Below are positions 44,099 to 52,826 of a DNA stretch of 64,000 nt, in pieces (position 1 is the stretch's first letter; every line of letters starts with the position of its first letter). The notes beneath the pieces are model-generated. The model saw only the letters and a program-made list of their open reading frames with translations, searched no databases and had not been told where the DNA came from. A program made the position numbers and the translations under genes. The DNA comes from Streptomyces cathayae. GTDB taxonomy: Bacteria > Actinomycetota > Actinomycetes > Streptomycetales > Streptomycetaceae. The stretch spans positions 1,984,001-2,048,000 of the forward strand of contig NZ_CP121682.1 in the NCBI RefSeq assembly GCF_029760955.1, read 5' to 3'.

Positions 44099-44130
44099 GG
44101 CGGCCCCTCCTCCGGACAGGCAGGGCCGCC
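44099..44130 (-). terminator. Terminator hairpin after lipoprotein 2
   Basis: 8-bp stem GGCGGCCC/GGGCCGCC with a 16-base loop, about 30 bp after the stop of lipoprotein 2; a copy of the 43087 hairpin. Confidence 0.6.
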
Positions 44131-44161
44131 TGATCATGGTCGTTCCCGCGTATATCGACGG

Positions 44162-44854
44162 TCACGCGGGATCCAGCACGGGCCGGGCGGGAAGTCCGCC
44201 GTCCTTCTCGCAACGCAGCTCCCTTGCCATCGCCAGTGAGACGGAGTGCGCCACGGTCGCGTAGGCATCCTTCAACACCTCGACGTCGCCCTCGGGCTCC
44301 GTCCACACATCCCAATGCTCCACGCCGATGACGATATGCCCCACTCTCGACGACTTGAGCAACCTCTCGCTCCGGCAGGCGAACTGGACGTACGCCTTAT
44401 CCACCGCCGTCACGGTGTCCTCTCCCATCTTCAGCTCGGTGAAGTCCAGGGCCGGGGGGTCCGTCGGGGCGCCGTCGACCAGGTTCCAGGTGATTCTGAT
44501 GTCGAAATCCGGCGTCCCGATAGGCGTGTAGACACGGCAGACGTCCTTGGTCACGGTGGTGACCGGGAACGCCTCAACCACAGCATCCGCAGCCTGCGTA
44601 ATAGTGTCCTCTTCCCCCGACGCCTCGAACCGCGACGTCCCCGTAATCACCTTCAACGCTTTGGAAGCCTCGGCGGACATCGCCTTGCCACCGCAGAGTT
44701 GTGTCCCCGCGACAACTTTGTAGTCCTTCGGAGTTTTCGGAGTCCCCTCCACCTCTCCATCCCCCCCGCAACCAGTAGCTCCGAGGAACAACGAGCCGGC
44801 CACGGCTGCGGCAAAGAGCCCACGTACCGACCTACGACTGTTCACTGTCCGCAT
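44162..44854 (-). CDS. Lipoprotein 2, linked to the large WXG-like-associated protein
   Basis: 230 residues. Lipobox SLFLGATGCGGDG, then a Cys-containing soluble domain (GTQLCGGKAMSAEASKALKVITG, DVCRVYTPIGTPDFDIRITWN). It follows the large gene by about 30 bp on the same strand, so the three genes (47684 to 44162) form a unit. Start ATG 44854, or GTG 44860. No known enzyme family; probably anchored outside the membrane. Confidence 0.82.
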   Translation of the reverse strand: MRTVNSRRSVRGLFAAAVAGSLFLGATGCGGDGEVEGTPKTPKDYKVVAGTQLCGGKAMSAEASKALKVITGTSRFEASGEEDTITQAADAVVEAFPVTTVTKDVCRVYTPIGTPDFDIRITWNLVDGAPTDPPALDFTELKMGEDTVTAVDKAYVQFACRSERLLKSSRVGHIVIGVEHWDVWTEPEGDVEVLKDAYATVAHSVSLAMARELRCEKDGGLPARPVLDPA

Positions 44855-44883
44855 CCTCACGTGTCCTCGGCTGCCCACCGGCC

Positions 44884-47232
44884 TCAGCCGGTCTCCGGGG
44901 CATTACCTTGCTGCTTCGCCCGGTCATTACCGACTCCGTAACCGATCAGCATCGATTCGTGCAGGTCCTCCCTGAACGCACTGCGCTTGTCCACGCCGTT
45001 GCTATGCAGGAACTCCTCCTTCGGAGCCTCGGCCAGACGCTCACCAGCGAAGTAGATCTTCTCCTTCTCCTTGTCCGAGAGCTCCTCCACCTTCTCCTTG
45101 TGCTCATCCACCGAGTTGTCGGAGATATCACCGATCACCTGGCCGATGACCTGTTCGGCAGCGCCGCTGGCGGTGTCGGTCGCCAGTGGGACGAGTACCG
45201 CGGCCGCGCCCACGGCCGCGGTGGCGGGTAGGAAGGCGACGCCCGCCGCGATGCCCGCCGTGGCCCCGAACTCGATCCAGCCCGCCCTCTTGGCGACCGC
45301 CTTCTCGTAGTCCTCGTGGATCTTGAGGTTCGTCGCCTCCACCTGGTCGGCCCGGGCCTGGTCGAGCATGCCCTGCACCTCGGCGCCCACGCGTACGGCC
45401 GCTCTGGCAGGGCCCTCCTTGATCGTTCCATCCGGGCCCACCGCCTTCTCCTCCAGGACACTGCGGGTGTAGACCTGCTCCGCGGTCGAGAGCGTCGCGT
45501 AGGCGTCCGGGTGCTGGCCCAGGGTGCTGAGGAAGCCCCGGACGACGCTCCGCCCGTCCCCGTCCACGGTGTCCGCGAAGTCGATGCGCCCCTCCGGGTT
45601 CCTGCCCGGCGCGAACACGCTGCCCTGTTCGTTCTTGGCCAGCGCCCAGTTGATGTCGTCGATGTAGCCGGCGCCCATGACGCCCAGGCTGTCGGCCATC
45701 ACCTTGTGTTTCTTGAGCAGTCCCGGCTCGTCGCCGTACTTCTCCATGACCTTCTGCATGACCGCGGCATTGTCCGCGTCCCGCACCACGCCGGGGTCCG
45801 GCTGTCCGGCCGGGTAGCCGAGGGTCGCTGCCTCCAGGGCGTGCCCGAGGGCGTCGGGCATGTGACCGACCGACGCCTCGACACCCTCCAGGTCGTTCAA
45901 CTCGGCGTCACAGAACGGTTCCCACTTCTCGTTGCCGAAGAAGTCGAGGTAGTTGTCGATCGCCTCGCCGTTCTCGTCCTTGCCCAGGCCGGCCGTGGCA
46001 CCACGGTTGACCGTGCCGTCCTCGTTGTACGCGGTCGGGGGGTCGGCGAAGAACCTCTTCGCCGCTTCCGGGCTGTTGCCGAGCGCCTCCAGCATGGCGG
46101 TGACCGGGTCGTAGCCGGCGCCGTTCACTCCGGAGGGGTTGAACGGGTTCCTGGCCGTACTCCCCATCCCTCTGTTGGTGGTGAACAGGTCCGGGTCCTT
46201 CTGGTGCAGCTGCGCCACGTGTTCGGCGATCGGGTTGAGGAACTTTGCGTCGTAGTTCCCGTACCGCATGATCCCGCCGAGCAGTTGGTATCCGAACGGC
46301 CCGCTGTGGTCGTACCTGCTCAGCGGGATCTGCTCCGTACCCAACTTACGGAGCTCCGGACCCCACTTGTCGGTGAACTCCTTGTCGTGGGAAGCGGTGG
46401 CCAGGTTGAGGCCCAGGTACTTCTGGAGCTCCTGGACGTCCTTGAGGCGCTCCGGATCGACCTTGCCGTACTCGTACGTGTCGGTGGAGAGCTGGCCGAA
46501 GAACGCCAGGGACTTCTCGGGGCCGAGCTTCTCGTAGAAGCCCCTGGCGAACTCCACCGACGAACTGTTGTCCTTCAGCAGCTCGTTGAGCTGCTGAAGT
46601 TCGGCGTGCGTGATGTCCTGGCCCTTGGCCGCCAGGGCGGCGGCGCGGGCAGCCTCTTCCTGGTCCAGCTTCGTGTATGTCGGAGCGCTGAAGTCCTTGC
46701 GGTCGGTGACGTTGGCCTCGAGGGTGTTCTTGAGGGCGAGGTCGGTGTCGTTGCAGTTGTCGACGATGAGGTCGATCTTCTTCTGCCACGCCGCGGCGTT
46801 CCGCTTCTCCTGCCGCAGGAGCTCGCTGTAGTCGGGGTCGTGCCGCACCGTCTCGTTCTCGGACAACGGGTGCTGCACAGTGACCTTGCCGTTGCCGTCC
46901 ACGCGGATGCCGGCCGCGGGTCCCTCGTGGTCCCGGATGTCGACCAGGTCGTCCTTGGCCTTCTTGACGGCCGCGTACCCCTCTTCCAGGATCCGCTTCA
47001 CACCCCTGGCCTCGGCTGCGGCGTCCGTGAACTCCTTGGCCGTCTTACCGATGAACGCCTTGGTGACCCCTGCGTTGACGCCCTCCCAGGCCGCCCTGTC
47101 CGCCTTCGTCTTCATCCCGTCGGCGGCGGCGGTGGCGAGCTTGTCCAGCTTCCCCGCCATCTCCGACCAGTCGTCGACGGCGGCCTTCAGCTTCGCCACC
47201 GGGGCGTCGACGATGTCCTCGTACTTCAGCAT
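44884..47232 (-). CDS. Large alpha-helical protein, DUF6571-like, probable type VII-linked
   Basis: 782 residues. The N-terminal ~100 residues form a helical region like WXG100-superfamily domains (KLKAAVDDWSEMAGKLDKLA). A long middle part has AFFGQLSTDTYEYGKVDPER, MEALGNSPEAAKRFFADPP-like and DYLDFFGNEKWEPF stretches, and a small membrane-like Ala/Val segment (about 660-695: GATAGIAAGVAFLPATAAVGAAAVL) lies near the C-terminus. This layout occurs in Streptomyces next to small WXG-like genes. No toxin domain is recognised. Start ATG 47232 with GGGAGA nine bases upstream; the longer frame is not used. Confidence 0.75.
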   Translation of the reverse strand: MLKYEDIVDAPVAKLKAAVDDWSEMAGKLDKLATAAADGMKTKADRAAWEGVNAGVTKAFIGKTAKEFTDAAAEARGVKRILEEGYAAVKKAKDDLVDIRDHEGPAAGIRVDGNGKVTVQHPLSENETVRHDPDYSELLRQEKRNAAAWQKKIDLIVDNCNDTDLALKNTLEANVTDRKDFSAPTYTKLDQEEAARAAALAAKGQDITHAELQQLNELLKDNSSSVEFARGFYEKLGPEKSLAFFGQLSTDTYEYGKVDPERLKDVQELQKYLGLNLATASHDKEFTDKWGPELRKLGTEQIPLSRYDHSGPFGYQLLGGIMRYGNYDAKFLNPIAEHVAQLHQKDPDLFTTNRGMGSTARNPFNPSGVNGAGYDPVTAMLEALGNSPEAAKRFFADPPTAYNEDGTVNRGATAGLGKDENGEAIDNYLDFFGNEKWEPFCDAELNDLEGVEASVGHMPDALGHALEAATLGYPAGQPDPGVVRDADNAAVMQKVMEKYGDEPGLLKKHKVMADSLGVMGAGYIDDINWALAKNEQGSVFAPGRNPEGRIDFADTVDGDGRSVVRGFLSTLGQHPDAYATLSTAEQVYTRSVLEEKAVGPDGTIKEGPARAAVRVGAEVQGMLDQARADQVEATNLKIHEDYEKAVAKRAGWIEFGATAGIAAGVAFLPATAAVGAAAVLVPLATDTASGAAEQVIGQVIGDISDNSVDEHKEKVEELSDKEKEKIYFAGERLAEAPKEEFLHSNGVDKRSAFREDLHESMLIGYGVGNDRAKQQGNAPETG

Positions 47233-47252
47233 GCTGAGCGCTCTCCCGAGCC

Positions 47253-47684
47253 CTAGTTCATGTATTCCGTGAGCACGGAGATCCGCGTCAGCTCTCCCTC
47301 GATCTTCGCCTCGTCCTTGGCGTGCTGGGCCTTGCTGTAATCGAGGTGATTCGAGATCCGCGCGCAGGCGTCCAGCAGCGTCTTCAGGTGGGTCTGCCAT
47401 AAGTCATGCACTTTCAGCACGGCCGAACCACTCACGAAGTTCCCGTTGGTCAGCGCCGTCGCCGCCTCGAACGTGGAGGCACGGGCGATGTCGCCCTCCT
47501 TCGCCAGCCGACCCAGCAGGTCGTACGCGTCATTGCCGATGGCGCCGAGGTCGTCCCGATTGACCACCAGGTCGGCCCCGCCACCACCGCCTCGGCCGCC
47601 GTCTGCCGGAATGCTGTTGGTCTGCATGGCAGTCCGCTTGGCCGCCGCCGCACGCAGTTCGGCCCATTCCTGCTCGAACGTCAT
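47253..47684 (-). CDS. Small WXG100-like/ESX-associated alpha-helical protein
   Basis: 143 residues. Predicted long helices either side of a short loop (ALTNGNFVSGSAVLKVHDLWQTHLKTLLDACARI), with no signal peptide and a Gly-rich N-terminal stretch (GGRGGGGGADLV). Size, helical content and position in front of the large gene resemble the helical partner proteins of type VII-like substrates, though the Trp-x-Gly motif is not present. RBS GGAGGA just before ATG 47684. First gene of the unit. Confidence 0.65.
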   Translation of the reverse strand: MTFEQEWAELRAAAAKRTAMQTNSIPADGGRGGGGGADLVVNRDDLGAIGNDAYDLLGRLAKEGDIARASTFEAATALTNGNFVSGSAVLKVHDLWQTHLKTLLDACARISNHLDYSKAQHAKDEAKIEGELTRISVLTEYMN

Positions 47685-48438
47685 GCATTTCCTCCAAGTC
47701 CATCCGGGCAGGCCACTCTCCCGTACTCACACGGCCACCGACCTGATCACCTGTCACTTGCATCATCGCCCGTCCACGGGGCGGCCGGCAGTTGATTCCC
47801 CCGAAACCCGGCCGACAACGATCAAATCCCGCCAGGGTCATGCCCCGTGGAACCGTCCCCTTCCCGCCTACCCGAAGAGGGCAGATGCGGCTCCAGATGG
47901 TGTCCCGCCGGATGGTGCAGGGGGATCTGCCCGGTGCCGACTCTGCAGGGCCGGGGCCGGGGACGGGGACGGATGCGGTGCGGTGCGGTGCGGAAAAGCG
48001 TGAGCAGTCGGCGGGCAAGTGTCATCAGAGCGCTCACATGAGCCCCATCAGGACAGTGGCGGCCAAAGTGCTCACACTTTCGGGACGGTGTGTCACGCCC
48101 CGGGCCCGGGTGCCTGTCCGGCATCGCACACGTACGAGGCCGCGACCGCCCCGGGCAGTCGCGGAAAGCGCCCGCCCGATCAGTAGGCCGACACGCCGCC
48201 ACTTGTCACGCACCCGGAAGGCCCTGACGTCGACGGGAACCCGCGGATTCCCGCCCTGTGCCCCTGCACCACTCGGCGGGGCGCCATCCCGATCACTGTG
48301 TGGAAGTGCTGGTTGTCGAACCGCTCGGCCCTCCCCGGCCTTCGGCCGAGGACGCCCCCACCGCGGTGGCGAGTTCGCCACGGCTGCGGGGCCCGCCACG
48401 AGGGCGGAGCCCGCAGCCGGTTGTTCGCCGGACAGAGG
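47685..48438. other. Intergenic region between the WXG-like gene and the xylanase gene
   Basis: About 750 bp. It holds G-rich and GCGGT short repeats (about 47950-47995), the promoter area of the 47684 gene, and the xylanase terminator. Open frames exist on both strands but have no ribosome sites and biased Arg/Pro composition, so no gene is called. Confidence 0.55.
48381..48419 (-). terminator. Terminator of the xylanase gene
   Basis: 10-bp stem CGGCTGCGGG/CCCGCAGCCG with an inner GCCCGCC/GGGCGG-type helix, about 20 bp after the xylanase stop. Confidence 0.65.
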
Positions 48439-49164
48439 TCAGCCGCTGACCGTGATGTTCGAGCTTCCGCTGCTCTGGTAACCCTCGGTGGCCATGATCA
48501 TGTAGTACCTGAACTGGCCCATGTTCATGCCCGCGCGCGCCCAGGCGTCGAAGTGGTTGCCGGTGGTGATGGTGCCGGAGCCGCTGGTCACCTTCGACTG
48601 CCGGACGCTCCAGTACTGGTCGAAGGTGCGGGTGCCCTCGACGGAGGGGGCGTTGTACCGCGTCGTCTTGTAGATGTCGTACGTGCCGCCGTCGCTGTGG
48701 ACGGTGCCCCTGTACTCACCGGTGGGCCGGTAGCTGCCCCAGTTGTCGACGATGTAGTACTCCACCAGCGGGTTCGACGTCCAGCCGTAGAGGCAGCCGT
48801 AGCCGTTGCCCGACGGGTTGAAGTAGCCGGTGTAGCGGACCGTCCTGCGTCCGCCGGTGTTCCAGCCCTTGCCGGCGACGAAGTTGCCGCAGTTGGTCCA
48901 CCGGGTGTTGTAACTGCCGCCGCCGTTGAGCGTCATGGAGACGGAGCCGCCGCCGTCGGTCCAGAACGAGTAGTACATGCCGTCGTAGCCGGTCTGGTTG
49001 GTGGTGATGGTGGTGGCGGCGTGGGCGGTGCCGGGCAGCAGCAGTCCGGACGCGGTGGCGAGCGCGACGGTGCCGGCGCCGCCGAGGAAGCCTCGTCGGC
49101 TCAAGCTGCTGAAGGGAGCGGGGTTCTGCTGGATCTGGTCCTGCTGAGTGCCGTCCTGCTGCAT
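48439..49164 (-). CDS. Secreted GH11 endo-1,4-beta-xylanase (Tat-exported)
   Basis: 241 residues. Twin-arginine signal [19 protein letters not shown] with Arg23-Arg24, cleavage after TAHAA. The GH11 jelly-roll has the nucleophile Glu135 in [13 protein letters not shown] and the acid/base Glu227 in [13 protein letters not shown]; the thumb region ([17 protein letters not shown]) is intact. No carbohydrate-binding module. It hydrolyses xylan outside the cell. ATG 49164 with GGGAGGA just upstream; the longer frame to 49368 is not used. GAAA-type repeats lie upstream (see 49359 and 49505). Confidence 0.93.
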   Translation of the reverse strand: MQQDGTQQDQIQQNPAPFSSLSRRGFLGGAGTVALATASGLLLPGTAHAATTITTNQTGYDGMYYSFWTDGGGSVSMTLNGGGSYNTRWTNCGNFVAGKGWNTGGRRTVRYTGYFNPSGNGYGCLYGWTSNPLVEYYIVDNWGSYRPTGEYRGTVHSDGGTYDIYKTTRYNAPSVEGTRTFDQYWSVRQSKVTSGSGTITTGNHFDAWARAGMNMGQFRYYMIMATEGYQSSGSSNITVSG

Positions 49165-49358
49165 GCGTCCTCCCGATGAAGGCTGGTGGGGGGCGGGCGG
49201 CTTCTGCTGCCCGCGGCCTTGCGTGGAACACGGCTGGGTCGCCCGTCGTCGTGCCGCAACGACCGACCGCCACCCTCGGTCACATGACGCGAGGGGAACG
49301 AGGGTCTCCTGCCGTTCGGTGGCCACAGTTTTCGTAGAGCACCATGACCCTGTCAACG

Positions 49359-49379
49359 CTTTCGACATTCTTTCGGAAA
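49359..49379. promoter_or_regulatory. GAAA repeat region upstream of the xylanase gene
   Basis: On the minus strand, CGAAAG occurs twice, 11 bases apart, with a TTTCCGAAAG partial dyad. Such GAAA-type motifs are known to bind repressors in Streptomyces xylanase promoters. About 200 bp from the xylanase start. Confidence 0.45.
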
Positions 49380-49504
49380 TACTTCTTCAACCAGAAGAGA
49401 TCCAGGTGAGCACGTTTCCGCTGTTCAAGCCACCTTTTATGCGAACCTCTGCGAGGGGAGGAACGAGACAAGGAAGGAACGTAACGCAAGCATGTTCACG
49501 CTAC

Positions 49505-49517
49505 TCGAAACTTTCGA
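49505..49517. promoter_or_regulatory. TCGAAACTTTCGA palindrome
   Basis: Perfect 6-bp arms around one base. It contains CGAAACTTTCG, which resembles the xylanase-regulatory GAAA dyad of Streptomyces. It is about 340 bp from the xylanase start and 320 bp from the other gene, so which one it controls is open. Confidence 0.5.
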
Positions 49518-49838
49518 ACCGGCGTGGACGCGACTGCGGCGGCCTCCACCGGGAACAACTGCGCGCGAACGGCCTGGCCCGGGTCACCGCGTACGACGCG
49601 GCGAAATCCGCCACCACCGGACACACCCCCTTCTCCCCGCCGCAGGTTCGACCTCTTTTCACCGCGTCCGGGCGGCCTCCCACCAGCCTTCGCCGTACCG
49701 CCGCCGGTCTCCGCGATGGTCACTTCTGCGGTGGCCTGGTCGGTGCCGAAGATGCTGTTCGGACATGGCCTCGTCGATCCTGACGATCACCGAGTTCGAC
49801 TTCGGTGCCATGGCCAAGCGCACGGTAGCCTGGGCCAG

Positions 49839-51065
49839 GTGCCCGACGACATCGCCCGCTGGCTGACCGAGCACGCCCACCCCCTGGGCACACTGACACC
49901 CGGCACGCCTGCGGAGGACCTGAAACCGCTGGGCGCGGCCCTGCGCGGGACGCGGATCGTCGGCCTGGGCGAATCCACCCACGGCACAGCCGAGTTCTTC
50001 CGGCTGAAGCACCGCATCGTGGAGTTCCTGGTGCGCGAGGAGGGGTTCACCACCCTCGCCATGGAGGCCAGCCAGTCCGCCGGCCACGCGCTCGACGCGT
50101 ACGTACGGCACGGTACCGGCGACCCCGAACGGCTCGTGGCCCAGCTGGGCTTCTGGACCTGGCGCACCCGGGAGGTGGTCGATCTCGTCGAGTGGCTGCG
50201 CGCCCACAACCGCCATCTGCCCGAGGAGAGCCGGGTCCGCTTCGTCGGCACGGATCCCCAGCGCTGCGCCGACTCCGTCGAGGCCGTCGCCGCCTTCCTG
50301 CGCCGGACGGCGCCCGAACGGGCCGGGGACGTCCATGCCCTCGAGGTGCTCGCCCGGGCCCGCCCCGCCTCACTTCCCGATCCGGAGCGGGCCCTGATGC
50401 GGCACGCGGAGGAGGTCGCCCGCCTCGTCGCGGACCGTCGCGAGCAGTCCGGTCCCGGCGACGGCGCGGACGCGGCCCTGGAACACGCGCGGGTCCTCAT
50501 CCGCGCCGCCGACCTGGTGACGCGCCCCTTCGACCCCTCGGCCGGTGAGGAGAGCGTGTTCGCCGCGCGTGACCGCTACATGGCCGAGGCCGTCACCCGG
50601 CTCGTGGACGACGCCCCGAAGGCGCGCGTCATGGTCTGGGCGCACAACGGCCACATCGCGAAAGGCACATACGGGGAGCAGGTCCCCGCCCTCGGCAGCA
50701 GGCTCCGCGAACGGTACGGCGACGCCTACTACGCCCTGGCCCTCTTCTTCGGCAAGGGGTCCTTCCTCGCCCGGCGCGGCGACGGCCTCCAGGGCCCGCC
50801 GATACCGCACCGCATCGGCACCGGCATCCGTTCCCTGGAGGCGCGGCTCGCGGACGCCGTACGCGGCGACTACTACGCCGACCTGCGGACCGGAACCGCG
50901 CCTTGGCTGCACACCCCGCAGATGCAGCGCAGTTTCGGCGCCAACGTCCCCCGGTTCGCCTACCGCTTCCACACGGCCCCGCTCGTCCCGGCACAGGACT
51001 ACGACGGCCTCGCGTTCGTCGCACGCTCGACCTGCTCCCGCCTGCTGCCCGGGACTGAGACCTGA
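49839..51065 (+). CDS. Erythromycin esterase family protein
   Basis: 408 residues. The family motif VGLGESTHGTAEFFRLKHRI gives Glu45 and His48, and AMEASQSAGHALDAYV gives Glu76, matching the catalytic His/Glu set of EreA/EreB. A second block reads VMVWAHNGHIAKGTYGEQVPALGSRLRERYGDAY. Known members hydrolyse macrolide lactones, but most Streptomyces members are untested. GTG 49839 has no Shine-Dalgarno; TAGCCT at 49826-49831 lies 7 bp before it, suggesting a leaderless mRNA. The frame is open upstream to 49524 but reads nonsense there. Confidence 0.85.
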   Translation: MPDDIARWLTEHAHPLGTLTPGTPAEDLKPLGAALRGTRIVGLGESTHGTAEFFRLKHRIVEFLVREEGFTTLAMEASQSAGHALDAYVRHGTGDPERLVAQLGFWTWRTREVVDLVEWLRAHNRHLPEESRVRFVGTDPQRCADSVEAVAAFLRRTAPERAGDVHALEVLARARPASLPDPERALMRHAEEVARLVADRREQSGPGDGADAALEHARVLIRAADLVTRPFDPSAGEESVFAARDRYMAEAVTRLVDDAPKARVMVWAHNGHIAKGTYGEQVPALGSRLRERYGDAYYALALFFGKGSFLARRGDGLQGPPIPHRIGTGIRSLEARLADAVRGDYYADLRTGTAPWLHTPQMQRSFGANVPRFAYRFHTAPLVPAQDYDGLAFVARSTCSRLLPGTET

Positions 51066-51329
51066 GGCCCTCGTCTCAGGGCCACAGATCGAGCACGGCG
51101 TTCAGAGTGAACTTCCACATCGGCTCGGCGCCGGTCCCGAAAACGGGCGGTGCGGGCGTACGTACCCCCCGGAGGCGTCGTAGGGCTCCAGGACGCGCCC
51201 TGAGTCGCTCTCGGCTCCCCCGTTATCTTCTTCGCGGTCCTGCAAGAGGGTCGCTGGCCTCCGGGCCCGGCATGACTGTTCCCCCCTGTCGAAGGCATGA
51301 CCTGGGGGGTGGTGTCACCGGGCCCGAGG

Positions 51330-51483
51330 GGTGCCGTTGGAGACGCTGATGAGAGGTCCGACTACCGCCCGGCCTGGCGCAATACCCGGCCGATTGCGGG
51401 CGGCAGGTCTGCATAACGTGGATGCGCGCATACGGTGCCATCGCCCCGGCCAGCACCGCACAAACCTCGTTCGGGAGGACGGG
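51330..51483 (+). ncRNA. Putative IS110 bridge RNA (left-end non-coding region)
   Basis: In the IS110 group a structured bridge RNA is made from the non-coding left end upstream of the transposase. This stretch is non-coding and can fold: CCGCCC (51365-51370) pairs with GGGCGG (51398-51403), enclosing CGGCC/GGCCG (51370-51374 / 51388-51392), and it ends at the GGGAGG ribosome site of the transposase. Donor and target guide loops cannot be assigned by eye. Confidence 0.5.
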
Positions 51484-52686
51484 TTGTACGACATCGACGA
51501 CGTAGGCGTCTTCTTCGGCCTGGACGTCGGCAAGAGCGCCCATCACGGGCGCGGGCTCACTCCGGCCGGCAAGAAGATCTTCGACAAGCAGCTGCCCAAC
51601 AGCGAGCCGAAGCTGCGGGCTGTGTTCGACAAGCTCGCGGCGAAGTTCGGCACCGTGCTGGTGATCGTGGACCAGCCCGCCTCGATCGGCGCCCTGCCGC
51701 TGACCGTTGCCCGGGACGCGGGCTGCAAGGTCGCCTACCTGCCGGGCCTGGCCATGCGGCGGATCGCCGACCTGTATCCGGGCGAGGCGAAGACCGACGC
51801 GAAGGACGCCGCGGTGATCGCGGACGCCGCCCGGACGATGCCGCACACCCTGCGCTCTTTGGAGCTGACCGACGAGATCACCGCCGAGCTGACCGTTCTG
51901 GTGGGCTTCGACCAGGACCTCGCGGCCGAGGCGACCCGCACCTCCAACCGGATCCGCGGCCTGCTGACCCAGTTCCACCCCTCGCTGGAACGCGTCCTCG
52001 GCCCTCGTCTGGACCACCAGGCCGTCACCTGGCTGCTGGAACGCTACGGCTCCCCGGCCGCGCTGCGGAAAGCCGGTCGTCGCAGGCTGGTTGAGGCGAT
52101 CCGGCCCAAGGCCCCGCGCATGGCCCAGCGGCTGATCGACGAGGTCTTCGACGCGCTCGACGAGCAGACCGTCGTGGTCCCGGGCACCGGCACGCTCGAC
52201 ATCGTGATTCCGTCCCTGGCCCGCTCGCTCGCCGCCGTTCACGAGCAGCGCCGGGCCTTGGAAGCCCGGATCGAGGCCCTGCTGGAGGAGCACCCTCTTT
52301 CGAAGGTCCTGACCTCGATTCCGGGGGTCGTGGTCAGGACCGCCGCCACGTTGCTGGTCACCGTCGGCGACGGCACCGGCTTCCCCACCGCCGCCCACCT
52401 GGCCTCCTATGCCGGCCTCGCCCCGACCACCAGGCAGTCGGGGACCTCGATCCACGGCGAACACGCGCCCAGAGGCGGCAACCGACAACTCAAACGCGCG
52501 ATGTTCCTGTCCGCGTTCGCCGCCCTGCACGATCCCGCCTCCCGCACCTACTACGACAAATGCCGGGCCCGCGGAAAGACCCACACGCAGGCTCTCCTCC
52601 GCCTGGCCCGCCACCGCATCAGCGTGCTGTTCGCGATGCTCCGCGACGGCACCTTCTACGAACCCAGAACCCCACGCCTCGCTTGA
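51484..52686 (+). CDS. IS110-family transposase
   Basis: 400 residues from the TTG at 51484, which has GGGAGG five bases upstream; the frame open to 51331 runs through the bridge-RNA region and is not used. The N-terminal DEDD RuvC-like domain (VFFGLDVGKSAHHGRGL, VIVDQPASIGAL, EAKTDAKDAAVIADAA) and the C-terminal transposase_20 domain with the catalytic-type Ser region (LASYAGLAPTTRQSGTSIHG) are intact. A bridge-RNA-guided DNA recombinase by family knowledge. Confidence 0.92.
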   Translation: MYDIDDVGVFFGLDVGKSAHHGRGLTPAGKKIFDKQLPNSEPKLRAVFDKLAAKFGTVLVIVDQPASIGALPLTVARDAGCKVAYLPGLAMRRIADLYPGEAKTDAKDAAVIADAARTMPHTLRSLELTDEITAELTVLVGFDQDLAAEATRTSNRIRGLLTQFHPSLERVLGPRLDHQAVTWLLERYGSPAALRKAGRRRLVEAIRPKAPRMAQRLIDEVFDALDEQTVVVPGTGTLDIVIPSLARSLAAVHEQRRALEARIEALLEEHPLSKVLTSIPGVVVRTAATLLVTVGDGTGFPTAAHLASYAGLAPTTRQSGTSIHGEHAPRGGNRQLKRAMFLSAFAALHDPASRTYYDKCRARGKTHTQALLRLARHRISVLFAMLRDGTFYEPRTPRLA

Positions 52687-52826
52687 CGAAAGACATAAAG
52701 GCACCCCCCCGGGTGCGCGGGGAGCGGGAGGCGGTCCCGGCCGACGGCGCGGCCCTGCCCTCCCCGGGACGACGGGGTGGACGGGGGGCCTGGTGTGCCC
52801 GGCCGGCCGGGTGGCCCCCACCACGC

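Larger units (their letters stand above)
49165..49838. other. Divergent intergenic region, xylanase / erythromycin esterase-like
   Basis: About 670 bp with no supported gene. Its regulatory content is a GAAA-type repeat (49359-49379) and a TCGAAACTTTCGA palindrome (49505-49517). The last 80 bp overlap short open frames; the likely -10 of the esterase-like gene is at 49826. Confidence 0.55.
51300..52715 (+). mobile_element. IS110-family insertion sequence
   Basis: The transposase gene (51484-52686) is preceded by about 150-180 bp of conserved-looking non-coding left end and followed by a short right end (GACATAAAGGCACCCCCC region, 52694-52712). A short GGGTGCC near 51330 has its complement GGCACCC at about 52700. 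IS110 elements have no long inverted repeats, so the ends are approximate. It lies between the esterase-like gene and gntR, and seems intact. Confidence 0.7.

Noticed and set aside
47792..48481. Plus-strand frame of 229 codons
   Set aside because: Arg/Pro/Ser-rich, no ribosome site, ends over the xylanase gene in antisense.
49524..49838. Upstream extension of the esterase-like frame
   Set aside because: Runs through regulatory repeats with a Pro/Ser-rich nonsense translation; family alignment starts near residue 1 of the GTG 49839 form.
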